Shown here: in pieces, positions 8,041-18,700 of the stretch
Layout: the number at the start of each line of letters is the position of its first letter
Position numbering within the stretch: position 1 is the first letter of the stretch
Assembly: GCF_008692195.1 (NCBI RefSeq)
Contig: NZ_RXOM01000054.1
Coordinates: forward strand, 124,001 to 188,000
Length of the DNA: 64,000 bases
Direction: 5' to 3'
Origin: Salegentibacter sp. R32
Lineage (GTDB): Bacteria > Bacteroidota > Bacteroidia > Flavobacteriales > Flavobacteriaceae
The notes under the pieces: model-generated
Databases searched by the model: none
Told to the model about the DNA's origin: nothing
Seen by the model: only the letters and a program-made list of their open reading frames with translations
Translations under genes and position numbers: made by a program

Positions 8041-9576
8041 ATGAAGAAAGTTCTCAATCTTTTCGATTTTAAACAAAAAGTAAACTATAAAACCGAAATC
8101 TTAGCCGGATTAACGGTGGCGATGACGATGATTCCTGAATCTTTATCATTTGCTATTTTAGCCGGTTTTCCTCCGCTAGTAGGTTTGTATGCTTCGTTTA
8201 TTATGGGCTTAATTACCGCGGTTTTAGGCGGTCGGCCCGGATTAATTTCGGGTGGTGCCGGCGCAACCACCGTCGTCCTTATTGCCTTAATGGTTTCTCA
8301 CGGACTTGAATACGTTTTTGGAGCTGTGATTATCGCGGGTATTATTCAAATTATTGTAGGCTTATTCAAATTAGGGAAGTTTATTCGATTAGTGCCACAA
8401 CCGGTAATGTTTGGATTTGTAAATGGACTCGCTATTATCATTTTTATGTCACAGCTCGAACAATTTAAAGTAAGAGTGGGCGATAATGTAGAATGGATCA
8501 CCGGGACCCCATTTTTTATTATGGCAGCTTTGGTAGCGCTAACTATCGCAATTATTGTAATTCTACCAAAATTTACCAAAGCTATTCCTTCCTCTTTAGT
8601 GGCAATAATTGTAGTTTTTGCTATTGTTTATTTCTTCGGAATTGATACTAAACAAGTGGTAGATATTGCTTCAGTTAGTGGAACTTTACCTCCGTTTCAT
8701 ATTCCAGATATTCCTTTTACTTATGAAGCTTTTAAAACCATTCTTCCTTATGGGTTAATTATGGCAGCAGTTGGTTTAACCGAAGGTTTATTAACCTTGA
8801 ACCTTGTGGATGAAATTACCGGAACTAAAGGGCAAAGTAACCGTGAATGTGTTGCTCAGGGAACGGCAAATATTGCGAACGGCTTTTTCTTTGGGATGGG
8901 TGGTTGCCCTATGATTGCGCAAACCCTTGTAAATTTATCTTCCGGTTCTCGCGCTCGACTTTCAGGTATTATTGCAGCAATTACCATTTTAACTATTATT
9001 CTTGTGGGTGCGCCGGTAATTGAACTTTTACCAATGGCAGCTTTAGTTGGGGTAATGATCATGGTGGCTTTTGGTACGTTTGAGTGGGCAAGTTTTAGAG
9101 TGTTTACCAAAATGCCCAAACACGATATTTTTGTCATGTTATTAGTAACCTTAATTACCGTTTTCTTACATAATTTGGCGTTAGCGGTGTTAATAGGAGT
9201 TATTATTTCAGCCTTGGTTTTTGCTTGGGATAACGCTAAACGTATTCGTGCCAGAAAACATATAGATGAAAACGGAATCAAGCATTATGAAATTTACGGA
9301 CCTTTATTTTTCGGTTCGACCACCACTTTTATGACCAAGTTTGATGCGGTTAAAGACCCTGAAGAAATTATTGTCGATTTTACCGAAAGCAGAATTGTAG
9401 ATATGTCGGCCATCGAATCCCTTAATAAACTTACGGAACTTTATGCCAAGCAAGGAAAAAAGGTTCATTTAAAACATTTAAGTAGCGATTGCCGAAAGTT
9501 ATTAAGCAATGCCGAAGCAGTAATCGATGTCAATATTATTGAAGATCCTACTTATAGAGTAGTTACGGATAGATAA
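8041..9576 (+). CDS. SulP family anion transporter with STAS domain
   Basis: An inner-membrane anion transporter of the SulP/SLC26 family (sulfate, bicarbonate or dicarboxylate by family precedent). The 511-aa protein has about 10-12 hydrophobic helices, with typical SulP segments IPESLSFAILAGFPPLVGLYASF near the start (in two blocks) and GGCPMIAQTLVNLSSGSR-like mid-region. A STAS domain occupies roughly residues 415-505 (IIVDFTESRIVDMSAIESL). The central QSNRECVAQGTANIANG stretch is like that of the bicarbonate-type members, but substrate assignment is a guess. It is monocistronic, with its own -7 box and a strong terminator after it. Confidence 0.92.
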   Translation: MKKVLNLFDFKQKVNYKTEILAGLTVAMTMIPESLSFAILAGFPPLVGLYASFIMGLITAVLGGRPGLISGGAGATTVVLIALMVSHGLEYVFGAVIIAGIIQIIVGLFKLGKFIRLVPQPVMFGFVNGLAIIIFMSQLEQFKVRVGDNVEWITGTPFFIMAALVALTIAIIVILPKFTKAIPSSLVAIIVVFAIVYFFGIDTKQVVDIASVSGTLPPFHIPDIPFTYEAFKTILPYGLIMAAVGLTEGLLTLNLVDEITGTKGQSNRECVAQGTANIANGFFFGMGGCPMIAQTLVNLSSGSRARLSGIIAAITILTIILVGAPVIELLPMAALVGVMIMVAFGTFEWASFRVFTKMPKHDIFVMLLVTLITVFLHNLALAVLIGVIISALVFAWDNAKRIRARKHIDENGIKHYEIYGPLFFGSTTTFMTKFDAVKDPEEIIVDFTESRIVDMSAIESLNKLTELYAKQGKKVHLKHLSSDCRKLLSNAEAVIDVNIIEDPTYRVVTDR

Positions 9577-9618
9577 ATAATTTTAATATTTATAAAACCT
9601 CATATTTCAACCATAAAT

Positions 9619-9651
9619 AAAGAAAAGCTATTCTCAGAATAGCTTTTCTTT
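9619..9651. terminator. Bidirectional terminator between the SulP gene and aceA
   Basis: AAGAAAAGCTATTCT and AGAATAGCTTTTCTT form a near-perfect 15-bp stem, A/T flanked on both sides. It lies between two convergent genes. Confidence 0.85.
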
Positions 9652-9684
9652 AGAAAATTTACTTACTGTATTTTTTTTATAGGC

Positions 9685-10962
9685 TCATGTAAATTGCGCA
9701 TTTTCAGTAGAACCTGCCAATGCTTTTGTGCTGGCTGTTCCTGCGGTAATTATATTTTGAACTTCATCATAATAACCGGTACCTACAAAGGTTTGATGCT
9801 TCGCAGCGCTAAAACCCTGTTCCTGCAATCCAAATTCGCGTTCCTGTAATTCTGAATAGCCTGCCATTCCCCTTTCTTTATAAGCTCTGCTCAATTCAAA
9901 CATACTGGTGTTAAGTGCATGAAAACCGGCCAGGGTAATAAATTGAAAACGATAGCCTAATTCTGCTAGATTTTCCCTGAACTCTTCCATTTCAGCGACA
10001 CTTAATTTAGCGGCCCAATTAAAACTTGGAGAGCAGTTGTAAGCCAATAATTTACCGGGGAACTCTGCATGAATGGCCTCAGCAAATAATTTAGCTTCTT
10101 CCAAACTCGGATAAGATGTTTCCATCCAAAGCAAGTCTGCGTAGGGAGCATAGCTTAAACCTCTGTTAATAGCTTGATGTATTCCATTTTTCACATAAAA
10201 AAAACCTTCACTGCTACGTTCTCCCGTAATAAACTCATGATCGGTCTCATCAATATCACTTGTAATCAGGTTTGCGGCATTGGCATCTGTTCGTCCTATG
10301 ATAAGGGTAGGTACATCCAGCACATCTGCGGCCAAACGTGCCGAGATTAATTTGTTAACTGCTTCTTTGGTAGGCACGAGCACTTTACCGCCCAAGTGAC
10401 CGCATTTTTTGGCACTGCTCAATTGATCTTCAAAATGAACTGCGGCCGCTCCAGCACTTATCATTGATTTCATTAATTCATAAGCATTTAAATTGCCTCC
10501 AAAACCTGCTTCGGCATCGGCAATAATGGGCACCAGCCAATCTTTTTTCTCATTGTCGTTCAGGCAATGTATTTGGTCTGCCCGTAATAGTGCGTTATTG
10601 ATACGTTTTACTACAGAAGGTACTGAATTTGCCGGATATAAACTCTGGTCTGGATACATCTCATTAGAGAGGTTAGCATCTGCCGCTACTTGCCAACCAC
10701 TTAAATAAATGGCCTCCAGGCCGGCGGCCACTTCTTGTATGGCTTGATTTCCTGTTAATGCTCCCAAGGCGGAAACACATGATTGAGAATTAAGTTTATC
10801 CCAAAGAACAGTGGCTCCACGACGGGCAATGCTGTATTCAATACGATAACTACCGCGAAGTTTTAAAACTTCTTTAGCAGAATAGGGACGTGTAACACCT
10901 TTCCAACGGGGATTTGTTCTCCATTCTTTTTGGAGGTTCTTAATTATTGTTTCTCGGTTCAT
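9685..10962 (-). CDS. aceA: Isocitrate lyase
   Basis: Cleaves isocitrate to succinate and glyoxylate, the first step of the glyoxylate shunt used for growth on acetate or fatty acids. At 425 aa it has the size of bacterial ICL. The catalytic signature K-K-C-G-H is present ([12 protein letters not shown]). Also visible are the Mg-binding [10 protein letters not shown] loop and the TLAGFHALN region near the C-terminus. It lies 29 bases downstream of aceB on the same strand, so the two are probably co-transcribed from the aceB promoter. Confidence 0.97.
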   Translation of the reverse strand: MNRETIIKNLQKEWRTNPRWKGVTRPYSAKEVLKLRGSYRIEYSIARRGATVLWDKLNSQSCVSALGALTGNQAIQEVAAGLEAIYLSGWQVAADANLSNEMYPDQSLYPANSVPSVVKRINNALLRADQIHCLNDNEKKDWLVPIIADAEAGFGGNLNAYELMKSMISAGAAAVHFEDQLSSAKKCGHLGGKVLVPTKEAVNKLISARLAADVLDVPTLIIGRTDANAANLITSDIDETDHEFITGERSSEGFFYVKNGIHQAINRGLSYAPYADLLWMETSYPSLEEAKLFAEAIHAEFPGKLLAYNCSPSFNWAAKLSVAEMEEFRENLAELGYRFQFITLAGFHALNTSMFELSRAYKERGMAGYSELQEREFGLQEQGFSAAKHQTFVGTGYYDEVQNIITAGTASTKALAGSTENAQFT

Positions 10963-10991
10963 AATAAAAAATTTAGATATTTAGGATTATA

Positions 10992-12596
10992 TTAATTGTT
11001 TAATTGTTGGTAGGCGGGAATGGTTAAAAATTCTTCAAAATCCTTATTTATTACCAAAGCGTTAAATAAAGTAGCCGCATCTTCGAGATGATCTCTCCAT
11101 AATGGGTTTTGCAACCCGCCGTTTTGTATTTTCTCAAGTTCTTCTTTAAACAAATGCTCGTACATGGCCTTATTAAAAGGGCGCCCGTCATCTATGACAA
11201 CTTCGTTATGTAACCAATACCAAACTTGTGTTCTTGAAATTTCTGCTGTTGCCGCATCTTCCATGAGATGAAATATGGCTGCAGCACCATTGCCACTTAA
11301 CCAAGCTGCAAGGTATTGGATGCCCACATTAATATTTTTACGCACCCCATTTTCTGTTACCGTTCCTTGGGGCACCGCTATAAGATCTTGGGCAGCTATA
11401 TCAATAGTTGGATGTTGAAGTTCAATTTGATTGGGAGCAGGCATATATTCATCAAATACCTCCATTGCCGTTGCCACAAGAGCCGGATGGGCTACCCAGG
11501 TTCCGTCATGTCCATCGTTTGCCTCCCTTAGCTTATCTGCCCGTACCTTTTCAAAAGCTTTTTCATTCGCTTCAGGATTTCCTTTTATGGGAATTTGTGC
11601 TGCCATTCCACCCATTGCGTGTACTTTTCTGCGGTGACAGGTTTTGATCAATAAAAGGGAATAGGCCCGCATAAAAGGCACGGTCATGGTAATTTGATCC
11701 CGGTCTGGAAAAAAATAACCAGACTGATTACGAAAACGTTTGATAAATGAAAAAATATAATCCCATCTCCCACAGTTTAATCCTGCGGAATGTTCTTTTA
11801 ATTCATATAGAATCTCATCCATCTGGTAGCTTGCCAGTATGGTCTCTATTAATACAGTAGCTTTAATGGTACCTCTGGGAATCTTGAGGTAATCTTCAGA
11901 AAAAGTAAAGATTTCGTTCCACCAGCGTGCTTCAAGGTAACTTTCTAACTTAGGAAGGTAAAAGTAAGGAGCACTTCCCCGCTGTGTCAGTTCTTCAGCA
12001 TTATTAATAAAATAAATTGCAAAATCAAATAACGAGGCACTTACCGGGTTTTTATCTATGCTTACATGCTGTTCCTCTAAATGTAACCCCCTAGGGCGAA
12101 CCATTAAAGTAGCTACTTCATCATTTAATTGGTAAGATTTGCCTTTTTTTAGATCTTTAAAAGATATCGTCTTACGTATGGCATCGTATAAATTTACCTG
12201 ACCTTCCACCACATTTTTCCAAGAAGGGGCATTACTGTCCTCAAAATCTGCCATAAAGACCTTTGCGCCAGAATTTAAAGCATTAATAATCATTTTACGA
12301 TCTACCGGTCCTGTTATTTCTACCCGGCGATCCCATAAATCCTCTGGCAACGGTGCTACTTTCCAATTGGTTTCTCTTACTTGCTTTGTTTCTTCCAAAA
12401 AATCAGGTTGCCAGCCTTGGTCCAATTTAGCCTGTACTTGTTTTCTTTTTTTTAGTAAATCTTTTCTGCCATTATCAAATTTAAGATGAAGAATACGTAA
12501 AAAATTTAATGCTTCTTGGCTAATTATTTTTTTTTGATGAACATCAACAATTCCTTTTACAAGAATTGATTTTAGATTTAATTCTTTAGTTTTCAT
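10992..12596 (-). CDS. aceB: Malate synthase A
   Basis: Condenses glyoxylate with acetyl-CoA to malate, the second step of the glyoxylate shunt (cytoplasm). At 534 aa it has the length of malate synthase A (AceB) rather than the longer G form. The family signature HSAGLNCGRWDYIFSF is present, as are the substrate site ADFEDSNAPSW and the HAMGGMAAQIPI segment. It is the first gene of an aceB-aceA unit, with a 36-bp palindrome about 40-75 bases upstream of the start, shared with the divergent regulator. Confidence 0.97.
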   Translation of the reverse strand: MKTKELNLKSILVKGIVDVHQKKIISQEALNFLRILHLKFDNGRKDLLKKRKQVQAKLDQGWQPDFLEETKQVRETNWKVAPLPEDLWDRRVEITGPVDRKMIINALNSGAKVFMADFEDSNAPSWKNVVEGQVNLYDAIRKTISFKDLKKGKSYQLNDEVATLMVRPRGLHLEEQHVSIDKNPVSASLFDFAIYFINNAEELTQRGSAPYFYLPKLESYLEARWWNEIFTFSEDYLKIPRGTIKATVLIETILASYQMDEILYELKEHSAGLNCGRWDYIFSFIKRFRNQSGYFFPDRDQITMTVPFMRAYSLLLIKTCHRRKVHAMGGMAAQIPIKGNPEANEKAFEKVRADKLREANDGHDGTWVAHPALVATAMEVFDEYMPAPNQIELQHPTIDIAAQDLIAVPQGTVTENGVRKNINVGIQYLAAWLSGNGAAAIFHLMEDAATAEISRTQVWYWLHNEVVIDDGRPFNKAMYEHLFKEELEKIQNGGLQNPLWRDHLEDAATLFNALVINKDFEEFLTIPAYQQLNN

Positions 12597-12618
12597 ACAT
12601 TTAATAGTTTTGTTATTT

Positions 12619-12626
12619 CGAAAGTA
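12619..12626 (-). promoter_or_regulatory. aceB: Probable -7 box of aceB, TACTTTCG
   Basis: Read on the minus strand, TACTTTCG differs from TAnnTTTG by one base. It lies 22 bases before the aceB ATG. The 36-bp palindrome overlaps where the -33 element would be, which suits repression. Confidence 0.45.
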
Positions 12627-12635
12627 AGAATAAAT

Positions 12636-12671
12636 TTTTAAAAAATAGCGAACGTTCGCTATTTTTTAAAA
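12636..12671. promoter_or_regulatory. 36-bp perfect palindrome, candidate operator of the glyoxylate regulator
   Basis: A perfect inverted repeat with no spacer, centred between 12653 and 12654. The core is AGCGAACGTTCGCT and the outer arms are A/T runs. It lies in the divergent region between aceB and the RamB/ScfR-like regulator. It is too far from either stop codon to be a terminator. Inferred to be the binding site of the adjacent regulator, controlling both promoters. Confidence 0.65.
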
Positions 12672-12702
12672 TAATTCTTTTTAAGAAGTTATGCTTTCTA
12701 AG

Positions 12703-12710
12703 TATATTTG
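12703..12710 (+). promoter_or_regulatory. -7 box of the regulator gene, TATATTTG
   Basis: An exact TAnnTTTG match. The predicted transcription start near 12717 falls after the first possible ATG (12715), so the in-frame ATG at 12727 is the better start. Confidence 0.55.
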
Positions 12711-12726
12711 ATTTATGATAGGTAAA

Positions 12727-14214
12727 ATGCTAACAGATGAGCAAGTAAGAAGGATATTTGGTCTTAAACTACAACAAATACGTAATGGGCAAGGACTTTC
12801 TTTACTGGGGCTTTCCAAATTAACGGGTTTAAGCAAAAGCTATCTTAGCGAGATAGAAAGAGGTAAAAAATATCCCAAGCCAGATAAAGTGGTTCAACTC
12901 GTAGAGGCTTTGAACACGCAGTATGATGAATTGGTGAGTCTTAAATTAAGTGGCAAGATGGCTCCTTTAAGTGAAATTATACAAAGTGGTATTTTAAAAG
13001 AAATACCGCTTGAACTCTTTGGGATAGATGAAGGCGATCTTATAGATATTATTGTTGAAGCTCCAGAAAGGGTAACCGCTTTTATTTCTACTATTTTTGA
13101 AATTGCCAAAAATTACGATGTTACCCGGGAAAACTTTTACTTAGCGGCTTTAAGAAGTTACCAAGAAAGCCACGATAATTACTTTCCAGATATTGAAGAA
13201 GAGGTAGAGGCCTGCGCAAGGCGTTATCAGATCAACCAACATCAAAAAATCCAATCGGTAGAACTACAGGAAATACTGGAACAGGAATTTAATTATACGG
13301 TAGAATATAAAACCCTAGCAGAAGCCAGCCTTCCTAAAGAAATCAGATCTATCTTCATACCAACGAAGAAAAAATTACTTATTTCCCCAACCGTTTCTGA
13401 AACGCAACGTGTTTTTATATTGGCTAAAGAATTGGGGTATGCATTTTTGAAGATTAAAGAACGCCCTTTTACTTTTACGTGGATCAAGTTTGAAAATTTT
13501 GAAGATGTCCTTAATAATTTTAAAGCTTCTTATTTTGCCGGTGCATTAATTATCCCTAAAAAAAGAATAATTGAAGATATAAGAGCGTTTTTTAATACAA
13601 CAACATGGGATCCAGAGCGTTTTTTAAAATTGATGTTTTCTTATACAGACTCTGCCGAAACTTTTTTTCAGCGCCTAACCAATATCCTGTCTGTTCATTT
13701 TGGGCTGAAAGAGCTGTTTTTTTTAAGGTTGACCTACAACCCTCAAACTCAATATCCGGATCTTAACAAAGAACTACATTTAGCACGCAATCATCAGCCT
13801 CACGCCATCAAAAGCCTCGAGCATTATTGTCAACGTTGGGTGAGCTCAGAAATACTTCGAAATTCAAGTTTGTTTTATCAAAAAGATGAAATACATACCG
13901 GAATTCAAAAAAGCAAATATGGCACAGGGGAAGAATATATAATTTTTAGTGCGAGCAATAGTGATCCTTTTAATGAAAAAAGTTCCCGTAGTGTATGTAT
14001 AGGGATTTTATTGAGCAAAAAACAAAAGAAAAAAATTTCATTTACAGATGATCCTGTAATCCCTCGCCAAATGGTGGGGGTTACCTGTGAACGATGCAAT
14101 ATCGAAGATTGTAAAGTACGTGCAGCACCTCCCGTAATACATCTAAAAAATCAAAAAAACAAAGCAATTGAAAAAAAGGTTTATACGTTGATTAACCAGC
14201 AACAAGAAGAATAA
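12727..14214 (+). CDS. XRE/ScfR-RamB type short-chain acyl-CoA regulator
   Basis: A transcription regulator of the RamB/ScfR type, which in other bacteria controls acetate and glyoxylate genes. It has an N-terminal helix-turn-helix (LSLLGLSKLTGLSKSYLSEI, about residues 20-40), then an IrrE-like middle region in which the zinc-protease HExxH is absent (AKELGYAFL), and a C-terminal DUF2083-like domain with a Cys cluster (VTCERCNIEDC). It is divergent from aceB-aceA across a 36-bp palindrome, which strongly suggests that it regulates them. An upstream in-frame ATG at 12715 would precede the predicted transcription start. A ligand such as acetyl-CoA or propionyl-CoA is inferred from relatives only. 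Confidence 0.88.
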   Translation: MLTDEQVRRIFGLKLQQIRNGQGLSLLGLSKLTGLSKSYLSEIERGKKYPKPDKVVQLVEALNTQYDELVSLKLSGKMAPLSEIIQSGILKEIPLELFGIDEGDLIDIIVEAPERVTAFISTIFEIAKNYDVTRENFYLAALRSYQESHDNYFPDIEEEVEACARRYQINQHQKIQSVELQEILEQEFNYTVEYKTLAEASLPKEIRSIFIPTKKKLLISPTVSETQRVFILAKELGYAFLKIKERPFTFTWIKFENFEDVLNNFKASYFAGALIIPKKRIIEDIRAFFNTTTWDPERFLKLMFSYTDSAETFFQRLTNILSVHFGLKELFFLRLTYNPQTQYPDLNKELHLARNHQPHAIKSLEHYCQRWVSSEILRNSSLFYQKDEIHTGIQKSKYGTGEEYIIFSASNSDPFNEKSSRSVCIGILLSKKQKKKISFTDDPVIPRQMVGVTCERCNIEDCKVRAAPPVIHLKNQKNKAIEKKVYTLINQQQEE

Positions 14215-14395
14215 AACAAAATAAATTTATCATTTTTTTCTTCAGCTAGTATGTCAAAAAATAAGATTACAGTTGTTTAGGTTAATTACTATATTAAATT
14301 AAAGTAAAAAGATGATGATATTATTTTCAAATTAGCTCTATTTTATAATTACTGTTCTCCCTTAGGGATAATATAGGAGAAAGATCAAATTTTCA

Positions 14396-15736
14396 TTAGT
14401 CTTCGTCAAAATTCACCTCTTCTATCTCTGGGGTTTCCAATTGATCTGTTCTTTGTAAATACAAGATTTCTTTTTCTTCATAATTGGCTTTGGCATTTAC
14501 CAATTCGGTTTGTGCTTGTTGTTGCGTTCTTTGCGCATCAAGCAAATCGCTTAGATTATTTAAACCGCTATTGTAATTGTCACGGGAAACTTCTAGGTTT
14601 TCCTGGGCGTATTCCAAATTTTCCTGAGCGTATTGTATTTGTTTGTAAGCATCCAGTAAATCATACCAGCTCTTCATTATTGAAACTTTTAATTGGTCTT
14701 GTCCATCCTTTAAATTGTTAATGGCAATTTCTTCATCTATCTCCTTTTGTCTTACTTTTTGACGTTCACTACCCCACCAAGCTGAAATGGGTATGTTAAG
14801 CGTACCAAAGGCAAGTGGTTGAAATTGGCTATCGAAAGTATCATCAAAAGTGCCTATTTGTGAAGCCGATATTCCTACAGAAAATTGGGGTAATAAATCT
14901 GCCCTAGCCAATTGGGTTTGTAATTTAGAGGCTTCTATTGATTGTTCCAATAATTGGTAATTGCTGTTGGAAGTTAAATCTAGCTTGGGCCGCCCGTATT
15001 TAAGCTGGGGAGGCTTAATGGTGGTAAAAGTATCTATGGCTACCATAGTCGTATCATAAGGGATACCCACATAGAGTGCAAAATCCAATAAGGCAACTTT
15101 CCTACTGTTGTTCAATTTACTGCGTTGCAATAAAACCTGACTGCGGTTGGTTTTTACCTGAAGTAGTTGGTAACGGGCAATTAAACCGGCATCAAGCAAA
15201 TCTTGTTGCTGTTTTAAAAGCTCATCCAGGTAAGCTTTACTTACTTCCAATACTTTTTGGCGCTCTTGTAATTCTACTAATTGCCAATATTTTTGTTCCG
15301 TTAATAAAATTACAGAATCAATACTTTGTGCTGCCCTAATTTTACTGGTTTCTACCTGAATATCAGCTAATTCACTACTTGCGCGTATTTTTCCGCCGGC
15401 ATAGATGGGCTCAGAAGCGGTTGCGGCGGCAAGGTAAAAATTATTAAAACCGTTGGGCAAGACCACGGGAATGGGATCTATAAAATCATCTATTCCATAA
15501 AAAGCGGCGCCAATAGCACTCACATTGGGAAAATAGTTTGAGATGGCTTGTTTTTTTGAATATTCAGCCTGATCAATTCTCAATTTCCCATTTTTAATAT
15601 CATTGCTGTATTGCAATGCGGCTTTTTTGCTTTTTTCTAGGCTAATTGTTTTTTGCTGTGCAGTGGCCAAATGTACTATGCCTAATAGAATCAATATAAT
15701 TAAGCCGCTACGGATTCCTTTTTTATTCTTTTTCAT
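14396..15736 (-). CDS. TolC family outer-membrane efflux channel
   Basis: The outer-membrane duct of the tripartite RND pump encoded just upstream. The frame is open back to 15904, but the start at 15736 gives a proper signal peptide (basic MKKNKKGIRSG, then a hydrophobic core ending TAQQ). The upstream extension lies wholly inside the RND gene. About 446 aa, rich in long helices with two repeated TolC-type halves, for example the NLEYAQENLEVSRDNYNSG helix near the C-terminus. The start overlaps the RND stop by 14 bases, so translation is likely coupled. It ends in an acidic tail. Confidence 0.92.
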   Translation of the reverse strand: MKKNKKGIRSGLIILILLGIVHLATAQQKTISLEKSKKAALQYSNDIKNGKLRIDQAEYSKKQAISNYFPNVSAIGAAFYGIDDFIDPIPVVLPNGFNNFYLAAATASEPIYAGGKIRASSELADIQVETSKIRAAQSIDSVILLTEQKYWQLVELQERQKVLEVSKAYLDELLKQQQDLLDAGLIARYQLLQVKTNRSQVLLQRSKLNNSRKVALLDFALYVGIPYDTTMVAIDTFTTIKPPQLKYGRPKLDLTSNSNYQLLEQSIEASKLQTQLARADLLPQFSVGISASQIGTFDDTFDSQFQPLAFGTLNIPISAWWGSERQKVRQKEIDEEIAINNLKDGQDQLKVSIMKSWYDLLDAYKQIQYAQENLEYAQENLEVSRDNYNSGLNNLSDLLDAQRTQQQAQTELVNAKANYEEKEILYLQRTDQLETPEIEEVNFDED

Positions 15737-18700
15737 TTTCTTCGGAATTTTTTTCTTCGGAATCGTTGTTCTTATTACTTCTTGCTGTATTATTTTTATT
15801 AGCCTCACTTTCTTCAGAAATATCTTTCCTTTCTGAAGAATCTTGATGGGCATTTTTTTCATCTTCCTTTCTAAAAAAAAGCCAGTACAACACCGGGAGA
15901 ACATATAAAGTAAGCACCATTGATGCCATTAAGCCAAAGGCAATTACCGTTCCTAACGGCCCCCAAAGGCTAGAGCGGCTGGCAATCATTGGAATAACAC
16001 CAACTGCAGCTGCAGAAGAGGTTAAAAAAATAGGACGCATTCTTCGTTGTGCAGCGTGAATTGCCGCTTCTTTTACTGTAAAGTTGTTTTCTAAACGAAT
16101 TTCATCTGCAAAATCAATTAAAATAATCCCATTACGAACCACAATCCCGCAAAGTGCCAATATTCCCAAGAAAGAGGTGAAGCCAAACGGATATTGCATT
16201 AATAATAAGCCCAAGGCAGCACCAAAAATACTAAGGGGCATCGTCATAAAACTTAACAAGGCATGCTTAAAAGCTTTAAAATGCCACAATAAGATGAGAA
16301 AGATCAATGCAACGCTCATCATTAAAGATAGCCCCATAGGGCCTAAATTTTCCTGTTGCATTTCAAATTCTCCTCCATAACCTATGGTAATGTTTTTTGG
16401 GATCTCAAGGGCCTCTATTTTAGGCCTCAATAAAGCCAGTACTTCATTAGCTACTGCATCTTTGGTAATATCTACTCTTACCGTAAGGCAACGCATCCCG
16501 TTTCTGCGTACAATTTGCTCTTGGTTCCAAGCGGGTTTTACCTCTGCAACTTGACGAAGGGGAACCGTACTTTGCTCCTGCGGAACAATTACGGATAGTT
16601 CCTGTAGGTCTGAAACGGTTTGGTTAGGGTTGTTTTCAGATTTAATTTTTACATTAACCTTATACTCTTCATCCCAAAGTTGGGTAGCCTGTAGGCCATT
16701 CATATTTATAGCTATGGTGTTTGCTATATCGTTTCGGGTTAGCCCCAATCTTCCTGCTTCATCGTTTTTAATATCTATAGCTATGGCTTCCTGCATATTG
16801 CCAAAATTGGTACGGGACCAAAGAGTTTGTGGGGTAACACGGGCGAGGTCTATAATTTTATCACCGTAGATTTTCAATTGCTCAATATCATTCCCAAATA
16901 AACGTACTTCAATAGGAGCTGGTTTAGCCACCATATCTAACTGCTTCATTCGTAAATAAGCCGAGGGGAACATAGCGGCATACTTTTCATCATAATCGCG
17001 CAGCACTTCTTCCGTAGCATCATCAGATTCTGTAGTTACTAAGATTTGTGCAAAATTTTTAGCAGGAAGTTTCGGGGCGTAAAGGGTATGAAAACGAGGT
17101 GAACTTTCCCCAATAAAACTGGTATATCCTAAAATGCGCTCATCTTTGGCCAGTATTTTCTCAAACTGCTTAACAATACTATCTGTTTGCTCGAGGTTAT
17201 TTCCCTTTGCAAGAGAAATTTCTATGGCAAACTGATCTCTTTCTACCTTCGGAAAAAGTTGCTGCGACACATTGGTAAATAAGAAAATACCTGTCACTAT
17301 GGCCAAAATGCCCAGTATTACTGTTAATTTAAAATGCTTTACAGCTTTTTCTACCGTAGTATTGAAAAAAGATTGAAGTCGGTCCAGCATAGACTTTTTT
17401 TTCTTTTCCCCCTCTTTCTTTTCTTCCTCTTTATGAAGTCCTTTTTTGATAAAAAGAGTATTGAAAAAAGGTACCAACAATACCGAAATTGCTAAAGATA
17501 AAAACAGGGCAATCATTATGGTGTACGGAAATGAGCTAATAAAATCTGAGGCCACCCCTTCCATAAAAAAGACCAAAGGAAGAAAAGTTGCCGAAATAGC
17601 AAGCGTGGCTGTAAAAACCGAGGGAAAGAGTTCTATAGCGCTATTACGGGCAGCTTCCCAAACAGATTGGCCTTGATCTAGTTTTTCTACGTGATTGTCT
17701 ATTACCACAATAGGATCATCTACCACGATCCCCAATACTACAATAAGTGCGGCGAGGGTAACGGTATTAAGTTCTATTCCTGCTAAAAACATTACAGCCA
17801 AGGTTGCTGATATGGTAATGGGAATAGTAGCTGCCGCTACTGATGCTACCCGGAAAGGCAACAAGATGAGCGTAACCAAGATTACTCCAAATAATGCAAA
17901 ACCAAATTCTTTCATAAAATGGCCAATAGAGTGATCTACCACTACCGGTTGGTCTGCAATCTTCGAGATTTTTATATCGCTGGGGAGATCTTGTTTAAGG
18001 ATTTGAAGGCGTTCGTCTATTTCTTTTCCAAACTGAACAATATTATTTCCAGTAGCCATTTCTAGCGTTATAATCATTGCTTTAGTGCCATCAGTGGTTA
18101 CATAAGAATCAGGATCTTCATATTCCCTTTTAATTTGCGCCACATCCCTAAGGCGAACCACGTTGCCGTCTTTATCGCTTCGCAGCACTTGTTTGGCAAT
18201 GTCACTTTCTGTTTTTAGAAAAGTGGTAAGTTCAATAGGGCGGTCTATATATTCACCTTCTAAAGTTCCTGCCGGACTTATGGCTCCCTGGGTTTGTAAG
18301 CTTTTTTTTATCGCCCCAGGGCTAATGCCATATTGCGCAAGCTTATCATTATCTACATAGACGGCTACCTGTTCGGTTAATCCGCCAGAGTGGCTAATTT
18401 TTGCCATCTCTTCTATCTGGCGCAAATTATCTTCTATGTCTTCTACGTGGCGTTGTAAATCTTTATAAGGACGGGTTTTTGATTCTACCGAAAGAATCAT
18501 TGCGGCAGTACTCCCAAAATCGCTGTTTACAATCACCCCTTGTACTTCTTTGGGTAATTGTTGTTGCTGAAAAATCAACATCCCGCTTTTAAGCTTGTTC
18601 CAGAATTGTTGGGTAGAATTATGTTTAATACGGCTGGCTACCTCTACATAAATGTACATCATCCCATCTTGGGAATAAGAATAGGTTTTTGCCTTATCTA

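Noticed and set aside
15737-15904. N-terminal extension of the TolC-like protein
   Set aside because: It is basic, lies wholly inside the RND gene in another frame, and would bury the signal peptide found at 15736.
16084-17934. Plus-strand ORFs inside the RND gene
   Set aside because: Antisense shadows of a well-supported 1072-aa protein.
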